Shown piece by piece: positions 1 through 7,986 of a DNA stretch of 59,868 nucleotides. The stretch's first letter is position 1. Each line of letters starts with the position of its first letter. The notes beneath the pieces are model-generated. The model made no database searches and was not told the DNA's origin. It saw nothing but the letters and a program-made list of their open reading frames with translations. Origin of the DNA: JAEZVV01 sp036652035 (lineage in GTDB: Bacteria; Pseudomonadota; Gammaproteobacteria; Burkholderiales; Burkholderiaceae_F); the NCBI GenBank assembly GCA_036652035.1, contig JAVVWR010000010.1, positions 1-59,868 of the forward strand. Reading direction: 5' to 3'. The position numbers and the translations under genes are program-made.

Positions 1-1283
1 TTGGTCAGCGTGGTGCCAGCGCCCAGCGTGGCGCCGCGACCGACCCGAACCGGCGCGACGAGCTGAGTGTCGGAACCGATGAAGACCTCGTCTTCAATGA
101 TGGTCTTGAACTTGTTGGCGCCGTCGTAATTGCAGGTGATGGTGCCGGCGCCGATATTGACGCGCGCACCGACCTCGGCGTCGCCCACGTAGGCGAGGTG
201 GTTGGCCTTGCTGCCCGCGCCCAGCGAACTGGCCTTGATCTCGACGAAGTTGCCAACGTGGGTATCGGGGCCGAGCGTGGTGCCCGGCCGCAGCCGCGCG
301 TAAGGGCCGATCCTCGCCCCGGCGCCGACGCTCGCGCCATCGAGGTGCGAGAAGGGCAGAACCACTGCGCCAGGCGCGATCGCCACGTCACGCAGCACGC
401 AGTGCGCGCCGATGCTTACACCCTCGCCCAGCACCACTCGACCCTCGAACACGCAGCCGATGTCGATAGCCACATCGGTGTCGCACTTCAACTCGCCACG
501 CACGTCGATGCGCGCCGGATCGGCCAGCGTCACGCCCTGCTCGAGCAGAGCGTCGGCCACCTGGCGCTGGTAGGCGCGCTCGACCTCGGCGAGTTGCGCC
601 TTGCTGTTGATGCCCAGTACTTCTAGCTCGCTCGCGGGGTGGACCGCGTTCACGCTGACGCCGTCGCGCACCGCCATGGCGATCACGTCGGTCAGGTAGT
701 ACTCGCCCTGTGAGTTGTCGTTCGAGAGCTCGGCCAGCCAGCCGCGCAGCTGGCGCGTGGGCAGGACCATGATGCCGGTGTTGACCTCGCGGATCGCAAG
801 CTCCGCGGCGCTGGCGTCCTTCTGCTCGACGATTCGGGCCACGCTGCCGCCCGCGCGAACGATGCGGCCGTAGCCCGTGGGGTCGGCCATCTCGACCGTC
901 AGCAGACCGACGTCGCGGCCGGCGGCAATCACCAGCTTCTGCAGGGTCTGCGCGGAAATCAGCGGCACGTCGCCCAGCAGGACCAGGGTGTGGGCGTCGT
1001 CGGCCAGCTGCGGCACGGCCTGCATCACGGCGTGGCCGGTGCCCAGCTGCGGCATCTGCATGGCAAAGCCCAGATCGGCTTCGGCCGCGAGCGCGGATTG
1101 AACCTCTTGCGCGCCATGCCCGACCACCAGCACGATGCGAGGATTGGGCTGCTGCTCGGCCAGCACGCGCGCGGCGGCAATCACGTGCGAGAGCATCGGC
1201 CGGCCGGCCAGCGGTTGCAGAACTTTCGGCAGGCGCGAGCGCATGCGCTTGCCTTGTCCGGCGGCGAGAATGACGATGTTCAT
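1..1283 (-). CDS. glmU: GlmU, bifunctional UDP-GlcNAc pyrophosphorylase / GlcN-1-P acetyltransferase (3' end outside window)
   Basis: Makes UDP-N-acetylglucosamine in the cytoplasm for peptidoglycan and LPS: it acetylates glucosamine-1-phosphate and then transfers UMP from UTP. The reading frame starts at the ATG whose complement is at 1281-1283 and stays open to base 1, so about 427 residues are visible and the C-terminus lies outside the window. The N-terminus reads MNIVILAAGQGKRM, the nucleotidyltransferase signature, followed by a typical uridyltransferase domain with GTGHAV and NSQGEYYLTD. From about residue 250 the left-handed beta-helix hexapeptide repeats begin, with PYARLRPGT, VGNFVEIK and the acetyltransferase segment NYDGANKFKT. 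It is divergent from the DUF6279 gene with only 26 bases between the starts, so the two promoters must overlap neighbouring coding sequence. Identity is certain from the motifs; only the 3' end is missing. Confidence 0.95.
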   Translation of the reverse strand, partial: MNIVILAAGQGKRMRSRLPKVLQPLAGRPMLSHVIAAARVLAEQQPNPRIVLVVGHGAQEVQSALAAEADLGFAMQMPQLGTGHAVMQAVPQLADDAHTLVLLGDVPLISAQTLQKLVIAAGRDVGLLTVEMADPTGYGRIVRAGGSVARIVEQKDASAAELAIREVNTGIMVLPTRQLRGWLAELSNDNSQGEYYLTDVIAMAVRDGVSVNAVHPASELEVLGINSKAQLAEVERAYQRQVADALLEQGVTLADPARIDVRGELKCDTDVAIDIGCVFEGRVVLGEGVSIGAHCVLRDVAIAPGAVVLPFSHLDGASVGAGARIGPYARLRPGTTLGPDTHVGNFVEIKASSLGAGSKANHLAYVGDAEVGARVNIGAGTITCNYDGANKFKTIIEDEVFIGSDTQLVAPVRVGRGATLGAGTTLT

Positions 1284-1309
1284 CAGGCGTTCACTCGGGT
1301 GGAATTCGC

Positions 1310-2215
1310 ATGGATTCTAAGTCAGCCTCTTTGCTTGGCCCCAGCCTGACGCAACGCGCGCGGCTGGCGCTGGCGCTCGCCGCCCTGGCCCTGCTCGCCG
1401 CCTGCAGCGCCTTGCGAATCGGCTACAACAACGCCGATGCGATGCTGGCGTGGTCGCTCGACGGCTATCTCGACCTCAATGCCGAGCAAGCGGCAATGGT
1501 GCGGGCCAGCGGCGCGCGCCTCTTGGCCTGGCACCGTGAAACCCAGCTGCGCGAGTATTCGCAGCTGCTGGCCGAGGCCCGCGCTGAACTTGGCCGGCCG
1601 GTGAGCGTCGGTGAAGTGCTCGAGTTCCAGAGCCGCTTGCGGCTCAAGCTCGCTGCCATCGGCGAGCAGGCCGCTCCCGACATGGCCGAGCTGGCGCTGA
1701 CGCTGCGGCCGGCACAGATCGAACGGCTGCAACGCAAGCTCGCCGAAGACAACGCCAAGGCCCGGCGCGAGCTGACCGGCACTGGCGGCGACCCTCAACT
1801 GAAACAGGCAATCGAACGGGCCGAGGACTGGTTTGGCCCGCTGTCGCGCGAACAGAAAGCCGGAATGGCTCAGCGGCACGCCGGCCTGCCACTCGAAGCC
1901 GGGGTCTGGCTCGACGAGCGCGAGCGGCGTCAGAGGGAATTGCTTGAGGTTCTGCTGCGGATCCAGCGCGATCGCCCCTCGCAGGCCGAGGCGACGCGCT
2001 GGTTGCGAGGCGTGTTTGCCGGCTGGATGAATCCGCCCGAGCCGGCGCGAGCGGCGCTATCGCTGCGCTGGCGCGACCACAACGCCGCCGTGATCGCGTG
2101 GTTGATCAATCACGCCAGCCGCGCGCAGCGCGAGCATCTGGCGCACAAGCTCGCGAGCTATCAGGAAGACGTCAGCCTGCTCGCGGCCGAAGCCAGCGCC
2201 CGCCGCAGCGGCTGA
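1310..2215 (+). CDS. DUF6279 family lipoprotein
   Basis: Predicted 301-residue lipoprotein of unknown function. A hydrophobic N-terminal segment (about residues 18-31) ends in a lipobox, LLAAC, that would lipidate Cys32. Directly after it comes GYNNADAMLAWSLDGYLDLN, the hallmark start of the DUF6279 family, in which an outer- or inner-membrane-anchored helical domain follows the lipidated cysteine. The rest is charged and helical, rich in Arg, Glu and Leu, with no catalytic motif I recognise. The start is the ATG at 1310 with GGTGGAA about 8 bases upstream. Its TGA (2213-2215) abuts the stop codon of the convergent symporter gene at 2216, so the two genes share no spacer and no hairpin terminator. 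Family assignment is from the N-terminal signature; function is unknown. Confidence 0.8.
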   Translation: MDSKSASLLGPSLTQRARLALALAALALLAACSALRIGYNNADAMLAWSLDGYLDLNAEQAAMVRASGARLLAWHRETQLREYSQLLAEARAELGRPVSVGEVLEFQSRLRLKLAAIGEQAAPDMAELALTLRPAQIERLQRKLAEDNAKARRELTGTGGDPQLKQAIERAEDWFGPLSREQKAGMAQRHAGLPLEAGVWLDERERRQRELLEVLLRIQRDRPSQAEATRWLRGVFAGWMNPPEPARAALSLRWRDHNAAVIAWLINHASRAQREHLAHKLASYQEDVSLLAAEASARRSG

Positions 2216-3664
2216 TCAGACCGCGTGGCCGGCGATATGCCGATGCGCGCGATGCGAGCGATTGCCAGCGGTGGGCAGGAGCGAACCCACCACCATGCCC
2301 AGGCCAGCCGCGATAAATCCGCCCAGCACCGCGGGGAAGACCTCGCCCAACGATGTGGTGGTCAGGATCAACCACACGACCAGACCGATCGTGATCGACC
2401 ACACCGCGCCCTGGTTGGTCGCCCGCTTCCAGTACAAGCCCGCCACCAGCGGCCAGAAGGCGCCGACCACCGGAAACTGGTAGGCCATGGCAACCATGTC
2501 GTAGATCGGCGTGCCTTCGAGCTTGATCGAATAGACCAGCACCGCCGCCGCGAAGAAGAACAGCGTGATCCGCATCGCCTTGAGCTCCTTGCGATCGGAC
2601 AGCGGCATGAAGTTCTTCAGGATGTTCTCGACGAAGGTGGTCGAGGGCGCCAGCATGGTGGCCGAGGCGGTCGACATCACCGCCGACAGCACCGCACCGA
2701 AGAACAACACACGCAGCCACATCGGCATGAGCTCGGCGACCAGGGTCGGCAAGACGCGTTGCGGGTCTTCGGCCAGCAGGCGGGCGGACTCGTCGGGCAT
2801 CACCAGGATCGCGGCAATGACGATGAACATCGGCACGAAGGCGAACAGGATGTAGAACACGCCACCGATGATCGGGCCGAGCATCGCGGTCTTTGAATCC
2901 TTGGCCGACATCACGCGCTGGAACACGTCCTGCTGCGGGATCGAACCGATCATCATGGTGATCGCGGCCGAGATCCAGAACGCCCAGCCATTGAAAGTGT
3001 TCTCGGGGAAGAAGCGGAACATGTCTCGCTCGGCGGCGTAGGCCACCACCTTGTCGGCGCCGCCCGCCATCTCGCCTGCGAAGTAGGCGATGACCCCCAG
3101 GCCGATCACGATCAGGATCATCTGGAAGAAGTCGGTCATCGCCACCGACCACATGCCGCCGTAAACGGTGTAGACCAGCACTACCGTGGTGCCGAGGATC
3201 ATGCCCTGGGCAGCGCTCATCGCGCCGCCGGTGAGCAGGTTAAACACCAGGCCCAGCGCCGCCACTTGCGCCGCCACCCAGCCCAGGTAAGACGCGATGA
3301 TGAAGGCCGAGCTGAAGATCTCGACCCCGCGACCGTAGCGACGACGATAGAAGTCGCCGATGGTCAGCAGATTCATCTTGTAGAGCTTGCGGGCGAAGAA
3401 CATGCCCACCAGGATCAGGGCGAAGCCGGTACCAAACGGGTCTTCCACTGTCTTCGACAGACCGCCCTCGACGAACTTGGCCGGCAGGCCCAGCACCGTC
3501 TCCGAGCCGAACCAGGTGGCGAAGGTGGCCGTGATCACCATGATCAGCGGCAGCGAGCGGCCCGCCAGCGCATAGTCGGCGGTGTTCTTGACCCGCGTCG
3601 CCGCGTACAAGCCGATCACGATCGACACCAGCAGATAGAAGCCCACAAAAGCGATCAGCGTCAT
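2216..3664 (-). CDS. Sodium:solute symporter (SSS family)
   Basis: A 482-residue inner-membrane protein with about 13 hydrophobic segments, the size and topology of the SSS family (PutP/PanF/SglT type), which couples uptake of a small solute to sodium. Family-typical stretches are visible: DYALAGRSLP near the N-terminus (between helices 1 and 2), ATWFGSETVLG, TIGDFYRRRYGRGVE, YGGMWSVAMTDFFQ and the SAVMSTASATMLAPSTTFVENI segment around residue 310, where SSS proteins place sodium-binding Ser/Thr residues. The C-terminus ends in a short His/Arg-rich tail. No linked catabolic or regulatory gene reveals the substrate. Start is the ATG complementary to 3662-3664; no clear Shine-Dalgarno sequence precedes it. 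Confidence 0.88.
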   Translation of the reverse strand: MTLIAFVGFYLLVSIVIGLYAATRVKNTADYALAGRSLPLIMVITATFATWFGSETVLGLPAKFVEGGLSKTVEDPFGTGFALILVGMFFARKLYKMNLLTIGDFYRRRYGRGVEIFSSAFIIASYLGWVAAQVAALGLVFNLLTGGAMSAAQGMILGTTVVLVYTVYGGMWSVAMTDFFQMILIVIGLGVIAYFAGEMAGGADKVVAYAAERDMFRFFPENTFNGWAFWISAAITMMIGSIPQQDVFQRVMSAKDSKTAMLGPIIGGVFYILFAFVPMFIVIAAILVMPDESARLLAEDPQRVLPTLVAELMPMWLRVLFFGAVLSAVMSTASATMLAPSTTFVENILKNFMPLSDRKELKAMRITLFFFAAAVLVYSIKLEGTPIYDMVAMAYQFPVVGAFWPLVAGLYWKRATNQGAVWSITIGLVVWLILTTTSLGEVFPAVLGGFIAAGLGMVVGSLLPTAGNRSHRAHRHIAGHAV

Positions 3665-3750
3665 TGGAGCGGCGCGCGGCTGGCGCGGTCAGCGAGGTGA
3701 AAAGAGCGCGCGATTATAGGAGCGCTTGGCGCACGACAGCGGGCGTGGCC

Positions 3751-4356
3751 TTATCGTTTTACCCACACAAGCCAGCGCTCACCGCGGAAGATCGGCAGCG
3801 TCTCGCCCACCTCCACCTCCTCGAGCAGATCGAAGTCCGCCGCCAACAAGGCCGCCAGTTCGTCGCGAGTCGTCACGAAGGGCGGCCCGCGACGTGGCGC
3901 GGGCAATTCGTCGGCAAGAACGAAGTAGCCCGCCAGACGTCCGCCCGGACGCAGCAGCGCGGCGCAGCGGGCCGCCCAATCGGTCCACAGCCGCGGCGGC
4001 AAAGCACACAGGAAGGCGCGTTCGTAGATCCAGTCAAAGCTGGCCCCAAAGTCGTCGGCGAAAAAATCGGCCTGGCGCACGCACGCGGCGGCCGGCTCTT
4101 GCAGCACCGCACGCGCCTGCTCAAGCGCCACCGCCGAGATATCGATCGCGCTCACCTCGAACCCCTGAGCCAGCAGCCAGCCCGCTTCGTAGGCGCGGCC
4201 GCAGCCGGGAATCAGCACTCGCGCCGGCAGCGCCAGCGGCAGGCAACGATCAAGCGCGGGTGGCACGCCGCCCGCGTCCCAGGGCATGACGCCCGCGCGG
4301 TAACGCTCGTCCCAGAAGTCGGCGCGGGCCGGGTCACGCGTATTGAAGTCGGCCAC
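3751..4356 (-). CDS. TPMT-family SAM-dependent methyltransferase
   Basis: A 201-residue cytosolic class I methyltransferase resembling the thiopurine S-methyltransferase family. It begins with the family's N-terminal signature (FWDERYRAGVMPWDAGG), followed by the SAM-binding loop VLIPGCGRAYEAGWLL (motif I region), the acidic motif VSAIDISAVALEQAR, and YERAFLCALPP, which matches the post-motif of TPMT proteins. The start is the GTG complementary to 4354-4356, with AGGA about 8 bases upstream. It is immediately preceded on the same strand by the decayed HlyD fragment (4360-4650), so it may originally have been the next gene in an efflux operon. Its natural substrate cannot be told from sequence; bacterial members methylate thiols, selenite or tellurite. 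Confidence 0.82.
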   Translation of the reverse strand: MADFNTRDPARADFWDERYRAGVMPWDAGGVPPALDRCLPLALPARVLIPGCGRAYEAGWLLAQGFEVSAIDISAVALEQARAVLQEPAAACVRQADFFADDFGASFDWIYERAFLCALPPRLWTDWAARCAALLRPGGRLAGYFVLADELPAPRRGPPFVTTRDELAALLAADFDLLEEVEVGETLPIFRGERWLVWVKR

Positions 4357-4359
4357 CTC

Positions 4360-4650
4360 AGATTCCTTTCTTTATGGACCACCGCGCGGCCACGATCGAG
4401 CACGAAGACGCGCCAGGTATCTCCCGCTCGGAACCACCAACACCGCCGGACGCTGATCGACCAGGATGCGGGCCTCGATTCGATAGCCATCGCCCAAGCC
4501 TGGCGCAGCGTGTTCGAGGTCGGCCACCACGTTGACCCGATAGAGCTTGCTCACCGCGTTCATTCGAAACACGAGCGATGCGGTTACCGCGCTGCTCATG
4601 ACACAGCCTCTGGAACCACGGTGCGTACGCCGCCACGGCGCGCGCCAAGC
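4360..4650 (-). pseudogene. Decayed C-terminal fragment of an HlyD/RND-type periplasmic adaptor
   Basis: No intact gene fits this 309-base gap between ubiB and the methyltransferase, but on the minus strand three frame pieces, read in order, resemble the C-terminal part of an efflux periplasmic adaptor. At about 4600-4640 one frame gives RGGVRTVVPEAVS then a stop. A second frame (4430-4599) gives RVNVVADLEHAAPGLGDGYR followed by IEARILVDQRPAVLVVPSG. The first frame phase resumes at about 4360-4435 with FRAGDTWRVFVLDRGRAVV. In intact homologues these form one continuous block (VRTVEP..., EQRVNVIADL, GDGYRVEARI, VP-SALFR-GD-WAVFVV). The residues SALF expected at the second junction are missing. 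The octamer TTCCGAGC at the junction would fit a deletion between short direct repeats (inference). It belongs to a different adaptor subfamily from the intact HlyD protein at 57007-58254. Confidence 0.62.
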
Positions 4651-4665
4651 TGGATCAAGCCGGGA

Positions 4666-6237
4666 TCATTCGCCCATGAAGGGCAGACCCAACAAGAGCC
4701 AGAGCACGACCAGCATGAAGAAACCCGTAGCGGCAACAAACACCGCCAGCAGGCGATTGCGGCGCCGGTTCTCGTCGCGCAGGGCGCGCAGCTCGAGCAG
4801 GCTCGCCTGGTTGGAATCGATTCCACTCTTGAGCGACTGGAACATCAGACGCGGGATCTGCGGCAGGATCGCCCCCCACTGCGCCGCTTCCCAGCGCAAT
4901 TTTTCTTCCATGCCCTTGAAGCCGAGCTGCTGACGCATCCAGCGTTCGAGAAAGGGCTTGGCGGTCTGCCACAGGTCGAGATCGGGGTCGAGCTGGCGAC
5001 CCAGGCCTTCGACGTTGAGCAAGGTCTTCTGCAGCAGCACGAGCTGCGGCTGGATCTCGACGTTAAAGCGACGCGAGGTTTCAAACAGGCGCAGCAGCAC
5101 CATGCCGAAGGAAATGTCCTTCAAGGGTTTGTCGAAAATCGGCTCGCACACGGTGCGGATCGCGCTCTCGAGCTCGTTGACGCGGGTGCCCGCCGGCACC
5201 CAGCCGCTCTCGAGCTGCAACTCAGCCACTCGCTTGTAATCGCGCCGGAAGAAGGCGAGGAAGTGATGCGCGAGGTAGTACTTGTCGTTGTCGGTGAGCG
5301 TGCCGACGATGCCGTAATCCAGCCCCACCCAGTGGCCAAGCGAGGCGCCACGATCGCCTACCAGGATGTTGCCGGGGTGCATGTCGGCGTGGAAGAAGCC
5401 ATCGCGCAACGCCTGGGTGAAGAAGAGTTCGACCGCGTCGGCCGACAGGCGTTTGATGTCGATCCCCAGCTCACGGATGCGATCAAGCTGGGTGGCCGGG
5501 ATGCCAGACATTCGCTCCATCACCAACACGGTCGGCGTGCAGTGCTCCCACATCATCTCGGGGACAAACAACATGCCGCTGCCGGCGAAGTTGCGCCGGA
5601 ACTGCGAGGCATTGGCCGCTTCGCGCATGAGATCAAGCTCGTCGTGCAGCAGCGTGTCGAACTCGGCCACCACTTCACGCGGGCGCAGACGCTTGCCGTC
5701 GGCCCACAGCTTTTCGACCAGCATCGCGGCCGAGTGCATCAGCGCAATGTCTTTCTCGATCGCTGGCAGCATGCCGGGGCGCAAGACCTTGACTGCCACT
5801 TCACGGCCGGCGTTGGGGCCGGAGCGCAGGACGCCGAAATGGACCTGGGCAATCGAAGCGCTCGCCACCGGCACACGGTCAAACTCAGAGAAAACCGCAT
5901 CGATCGGCTGACCCAGCGCGCGTTCGATCTCCGCCATTGCCAGCGCGGAATCGAAGGGCGGCACACGGTCCTGCAGCTGAGAGAGTTCGTCGGCCACGTC
6001 GGCCGGCAACAGATCGCGCCGGGTCGAGAGCACCTGGCCGAATTTGACGAAGATGGGACCAAGATCGACCAGCGCACAACGCAATCGCTCACCGCGCGGG
6101 CGGCGAGTGATGTCACCGCCGTCGACCAGACGCTCGATGCGCTTGCCGGTGGAACTCTTGAGATAAGCCGTCGCGAGCTGGTCGAGACGGTAGCGCCAGA
6201 CAACCTGGAGGATGCGCGCAAGCCGAAGGATTTGCAT
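4666..6237 (-). CDS. ubiB: UbiB, ubiquinone biosynthesis atypical kinase/ATPase
   Basis: A 523-residue member of the ABC1/ADCK/UbiB family needed for aerobic ubiquinone synthesis, acting at the inner membrane with the Ubi hydroxylase complex. Seen in the sequence: the invariant KxGQ motif in VKFGQVLSTRRDLLP (about residue 65), the Ala-rich nucleotide loop ASASIAQVH (125-133) that replaces the Gly-rich loop of protein kinases, AVK (148-150), the catalytic HADMHPGN (283-290) and DYG in place of DFG (307-309). Two hydrophobic helices at the C-terminus (about 485-520) anchor it. The ATG at 6237 (MQILRLARIL) is chosen over an upstream in-frame start because it matches the family N-terminus and leaves the upstream Arg/Ser-rich extension out. 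It lies 49 bases downstream of ubiJ on the same strand. Confidence 0.95.
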   Translation of the reverse strand: MQILRLARILQVVWRYRLDQLATAYLKSSTGKRIERLVDGGDITRRPRGERLRCALVDLGPIFVKFGQVLSTRRDLLPADVADELSQLQDRVPPFDSALAMAEIERALGQPIDAVFSEFDRVPVASASIAQVHFGVLRSGPNAGREVAVKVLRPGMLPAIEKDIALMHSAAMLVEKLWADGKRLRPREVVAEFDTLLHDELDLMREAANASQFRRNFAGSGMLFVPEMMWEHCTPTVLVMERMSGIPATQLDRIRELGIDIKRLSADAVELFFTQALRDGFFHADMHPGNILVGDRGASLGHWVGLDYGIVGTLTDNDKYYLAHHFLAFFRRDYKRVAELQLESGWVPAGTRVNELESAIRTVCEPIFDKPLKDISFGMVLLRLFETSRRFNVEIQPQLVLLQKTLLNVEGLGRQLDPDLDLWQTAKPFLERWMRQQLGFKGMEEKLRWEAAQWGAILPQIPRLMFQSLKSGIDSNQASLLELRALRDENRRRNRLLAVFVAATGFFMLVVLWLLLGLPFMGE

Positions 6238-6286
6238 GGCTGCGATTGTAGAGCCGTGCCGGCACCTGCCCGGACGACCCGGGCGA

Positions 6287-6868
6287 TTAACGCGGGCCGA
6301 TCCGCTCGAGTCGCTTGGCCAGCCGCTCGACGTCGTCGCGCAAGGTGCTGACATCACGGGTGAACTGCTCGGCCTCTCGACGCGTCACAAGCATCGGGTT
6401 CTCGGCAGCGAAATAATCGGCCACGCTATGCGCCAGGCCTTCGCCGCTGACGCGGGCCTGGGCCAGCGCCGCGCGCGCCAGTCCGACCAGGCGTTGGGCC
6501 GCGATGTCGCCCACGAAGCGCGACAGCTCTTCCTCAGGTTCGGGACGCAGGTTCTGCAGCACAAACGACAAGGCCTGGGCGAACTCGGCGTCACCTTCGA
6601 GCCGGACGTCGCGCATCATGGCCTTGGGGTCGCCCAGCGCCAACGGCAGCGCGGCGAGAGAGGCCTTGATCGTCACCGCGGCCACCCCCTGGTCAGCCAC
6701 CGCAAACAAGCCGCCGTCGGCCACCTGAAGCGCCAGGGCAAAGGGCGGAACATCGAATCGGGCGGCACGGCCGGCGAACGGCGAGAGCTTGGTGCGTGCC
6801 CAAGACTCACGCGCAAGCATGCGATTGAGCGCCGCAACCGCGGCCTGGCTCGCGAGGATATCGATCAC
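6287..6868 (-). CDS. ubiJ: UbiJ, SCP2-domain ubiquinone biosynthesis accessory factor
   Basis: A 193-residue protein with an N-terminal SCP2-like lipid-binding domain (about residues 1-110, hydrophobic beta-rich) and a charged helical C-terminus with coiled-coil character (REAEQFTRDVSTLRDDVERL). In E. coli UbiJ pairs with UbiK and binds lipid intermediates in the soluble Ubi metabolon; the same role is inferred here from architecture and from its place directly upstream of ubiB. Translation starts at a GTG (complement 6866-6868) with GGAG seven bases upstream. A strong hairpin terminator (6886-6910) lies just before the gene, so it must either have its own promoter or depend on readthrough from the ubiE unit. 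Confidence 0.85.
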   Translation of the reverse strand: MIDILASQAAVAALNRMLARESWARTKLSPFAGRAARFDVPPFALALQVADGGLFAVADQGVAAVTIKASLAALPLALGDPKAMMRDVRLEGDAEFAQALSFVLQNLRPEPEEELSRFVGDIAAQRLVGLARAALAQARVSGEGLAHSVADYFAAENPMLVTRREAEQFTRDVSTLRDDVERLAKRLERIGPR

Positions 6869-6885
6869 TGCCGGTCTCCATAAAT

Positions 6886-6910
6886 AAAAAGGGCGCCCGC
6901 AGGCGCCCCT
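6886..6910 (-). terminator. Rho-independent terminator after the Tim44-like gene
   Basis: Inverted repeat GGGCGCC / GGCGCCC with a three-to-four-base loop, followed on the minus strand by TTTTT. It sits 94 bases downstream of the Tim44-like stop and 18 bases upstream of the ubiJ start, so it would end or attenuate the ubiE/Tim44 transcript before ubiJ-ubiB. Confidence 0.8.
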
Positions 6911-7003
6911 TCATTCTTGCCCAATTTCGCCTGGACCGAGCGTTGATCGAAGCGTGATGCGAAACGCCGTTGCGTTACCGCATCACACAGCGACCGTCAG
7001 ACC

Positions 7004-7969
7004 TCAGCTGAGCTGCTGAATGCCGGCCAGCAACCAGCCGGTCTTGCCGTCGGCGGACTTGACCAGGTTCCAGACTTCGTTGACGCGTTCGACTTCGCCG
7101 TCGATCTTGAGCGTGCCGTCGAACTTCACGCTGGCCAGATGATCAGCCGCGCTCGATTCAATGCCCAGCAGTTCAGCCTCGAGCGTGACGATTTCAGTCT
7201 TGCTCGGGGTAGCACCGCGGGCGCGCAGTTCGTGCGTCAAGGCGATGAACATATCTTGCGTGGTGAAGTCGCCCAGCTCGATCACGTTGCCCGTGTCCCA
7301 GGCCGTTTGCAGCTTGCCGAAGTAGCTCTTGGCGTTGGCGATGAAGCCGGCGATGTCGAAATCGGCCGGGATGCTGAAGTTGGCTGCAGGCGCGGCACCG
7401 CGGGCGAACTCGTCCATCGCCGAACCCGGGCGGCCAACCGATGCGAGCGGAGCGGGAGCCACCGGCTCTTGCGCGCTGCGCTCGAGCGGCGCCGGAGCGG
7501 GCGCGGGCGAAGTCTCGTAACCGACGTTGTTGTAGTTGATCGGGGCCTGCGAAGCGCCCTGATAAGCCGGCTGCTGTGCACGCGAGCGACGCATGAAGAA
7601 GCCCACCACCATCACGATCACGACACCCGCGAGCAAGACCAGCATCAGCGTGGCCATGCCTTCGCCAAAGCCGAGCGCGCTGGCCAGAGCCATCAGGCCC
7701 AGACCGGCAGCAGCGCCCAGCAGAGCGCCCTTCCAGGGACTCGAGGGCTTGGCTGCCGGAGCAGCGGGCTTGGCCGCGGCGGCGGCTGGTGCGGCCTGTT
7801 GCGCCGGAGCGGCTTGCGGAGCGGGCGCCGGTGTGGCCTGCTTCTGCTGTACCGGAGCGGACTGGCGACCAAAGCTCTTGCCACCGCCAAGGCGGCGCTG
7901 AGCGTCGGCGTCGACGGTGAAACTAAGCGCAATCAGGCCAACAACCAGGCCAGCGATCCAGCTTTTCAT
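7004..7969 (-). CDS. Tim44-like domain membrane protein
   Basis: A 321-residue predicted membrane protein with a C-terminal Tim44-like (mTim44 fold) domain, commonly found between ubiE and ubiJ in betaproteobacteria. Order of parts: a signal-anchor (MKSWIAGLVVGLIALSFTV, residues 1-19), a low-complexity Gln/Pro/Ala spacer (about 30-85), a pair of hydrophobic segments (about 88-130), FFMRRSRAQQ on the cytoplasmic side, a second Pro/Ala linker, then the compact domain from about 200 (FDIAGFIANAKSYFGKLQTA ... WNLVKSADGKTGWLLAGIQQ). The start at 7969 follows an excellent TAGGAG Shine-Dalgarno and is preferred to the longer frame that overlaps ubiE. Its function in bacteria is not established; lipid or membrane-protein handling is a guess. 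Confidence 0.85.
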   Translation of the reverse strand: MKSWIAGLVVGLIALSFTVDADAQRRLGGGKSFGRQSAPVQQKQATPAPAPQAAPAQQAAPAAAAAKPAAPAAKPSSPWKGALLGAAAGLGLMALASALGFGEGMATLMLVLLAGVVIVMVVGFFMRRSRAQQPAYQGASQAPINYNNVGYETSPAPAPAPLERSAQEPVAPAPLASVGRPGSAMDEFARGAAPAANFSIPADFDIAGFIANAKSYFGKLQTAWDTGNVIELGDFTTQDMFIALTHELRARGATPSKTEIVTLEAELLGIESSAADHLASVKFDGTLKIDGEVERVNEVWNLVKSADGKTGWLLAGIQQLS

Positions 7970-7986
7970 GAAATCTCCTAGATATT

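Noticed and set aside
3664..6351. Open frame of 895 codons on the plus strand
   Set aside because: It is antisense to the methyltransferase, the HlyD remnant and ubiB, is rich in His, Gln and Arg as expected from reverse-complemented GC-rich genes, and has no domain signature.
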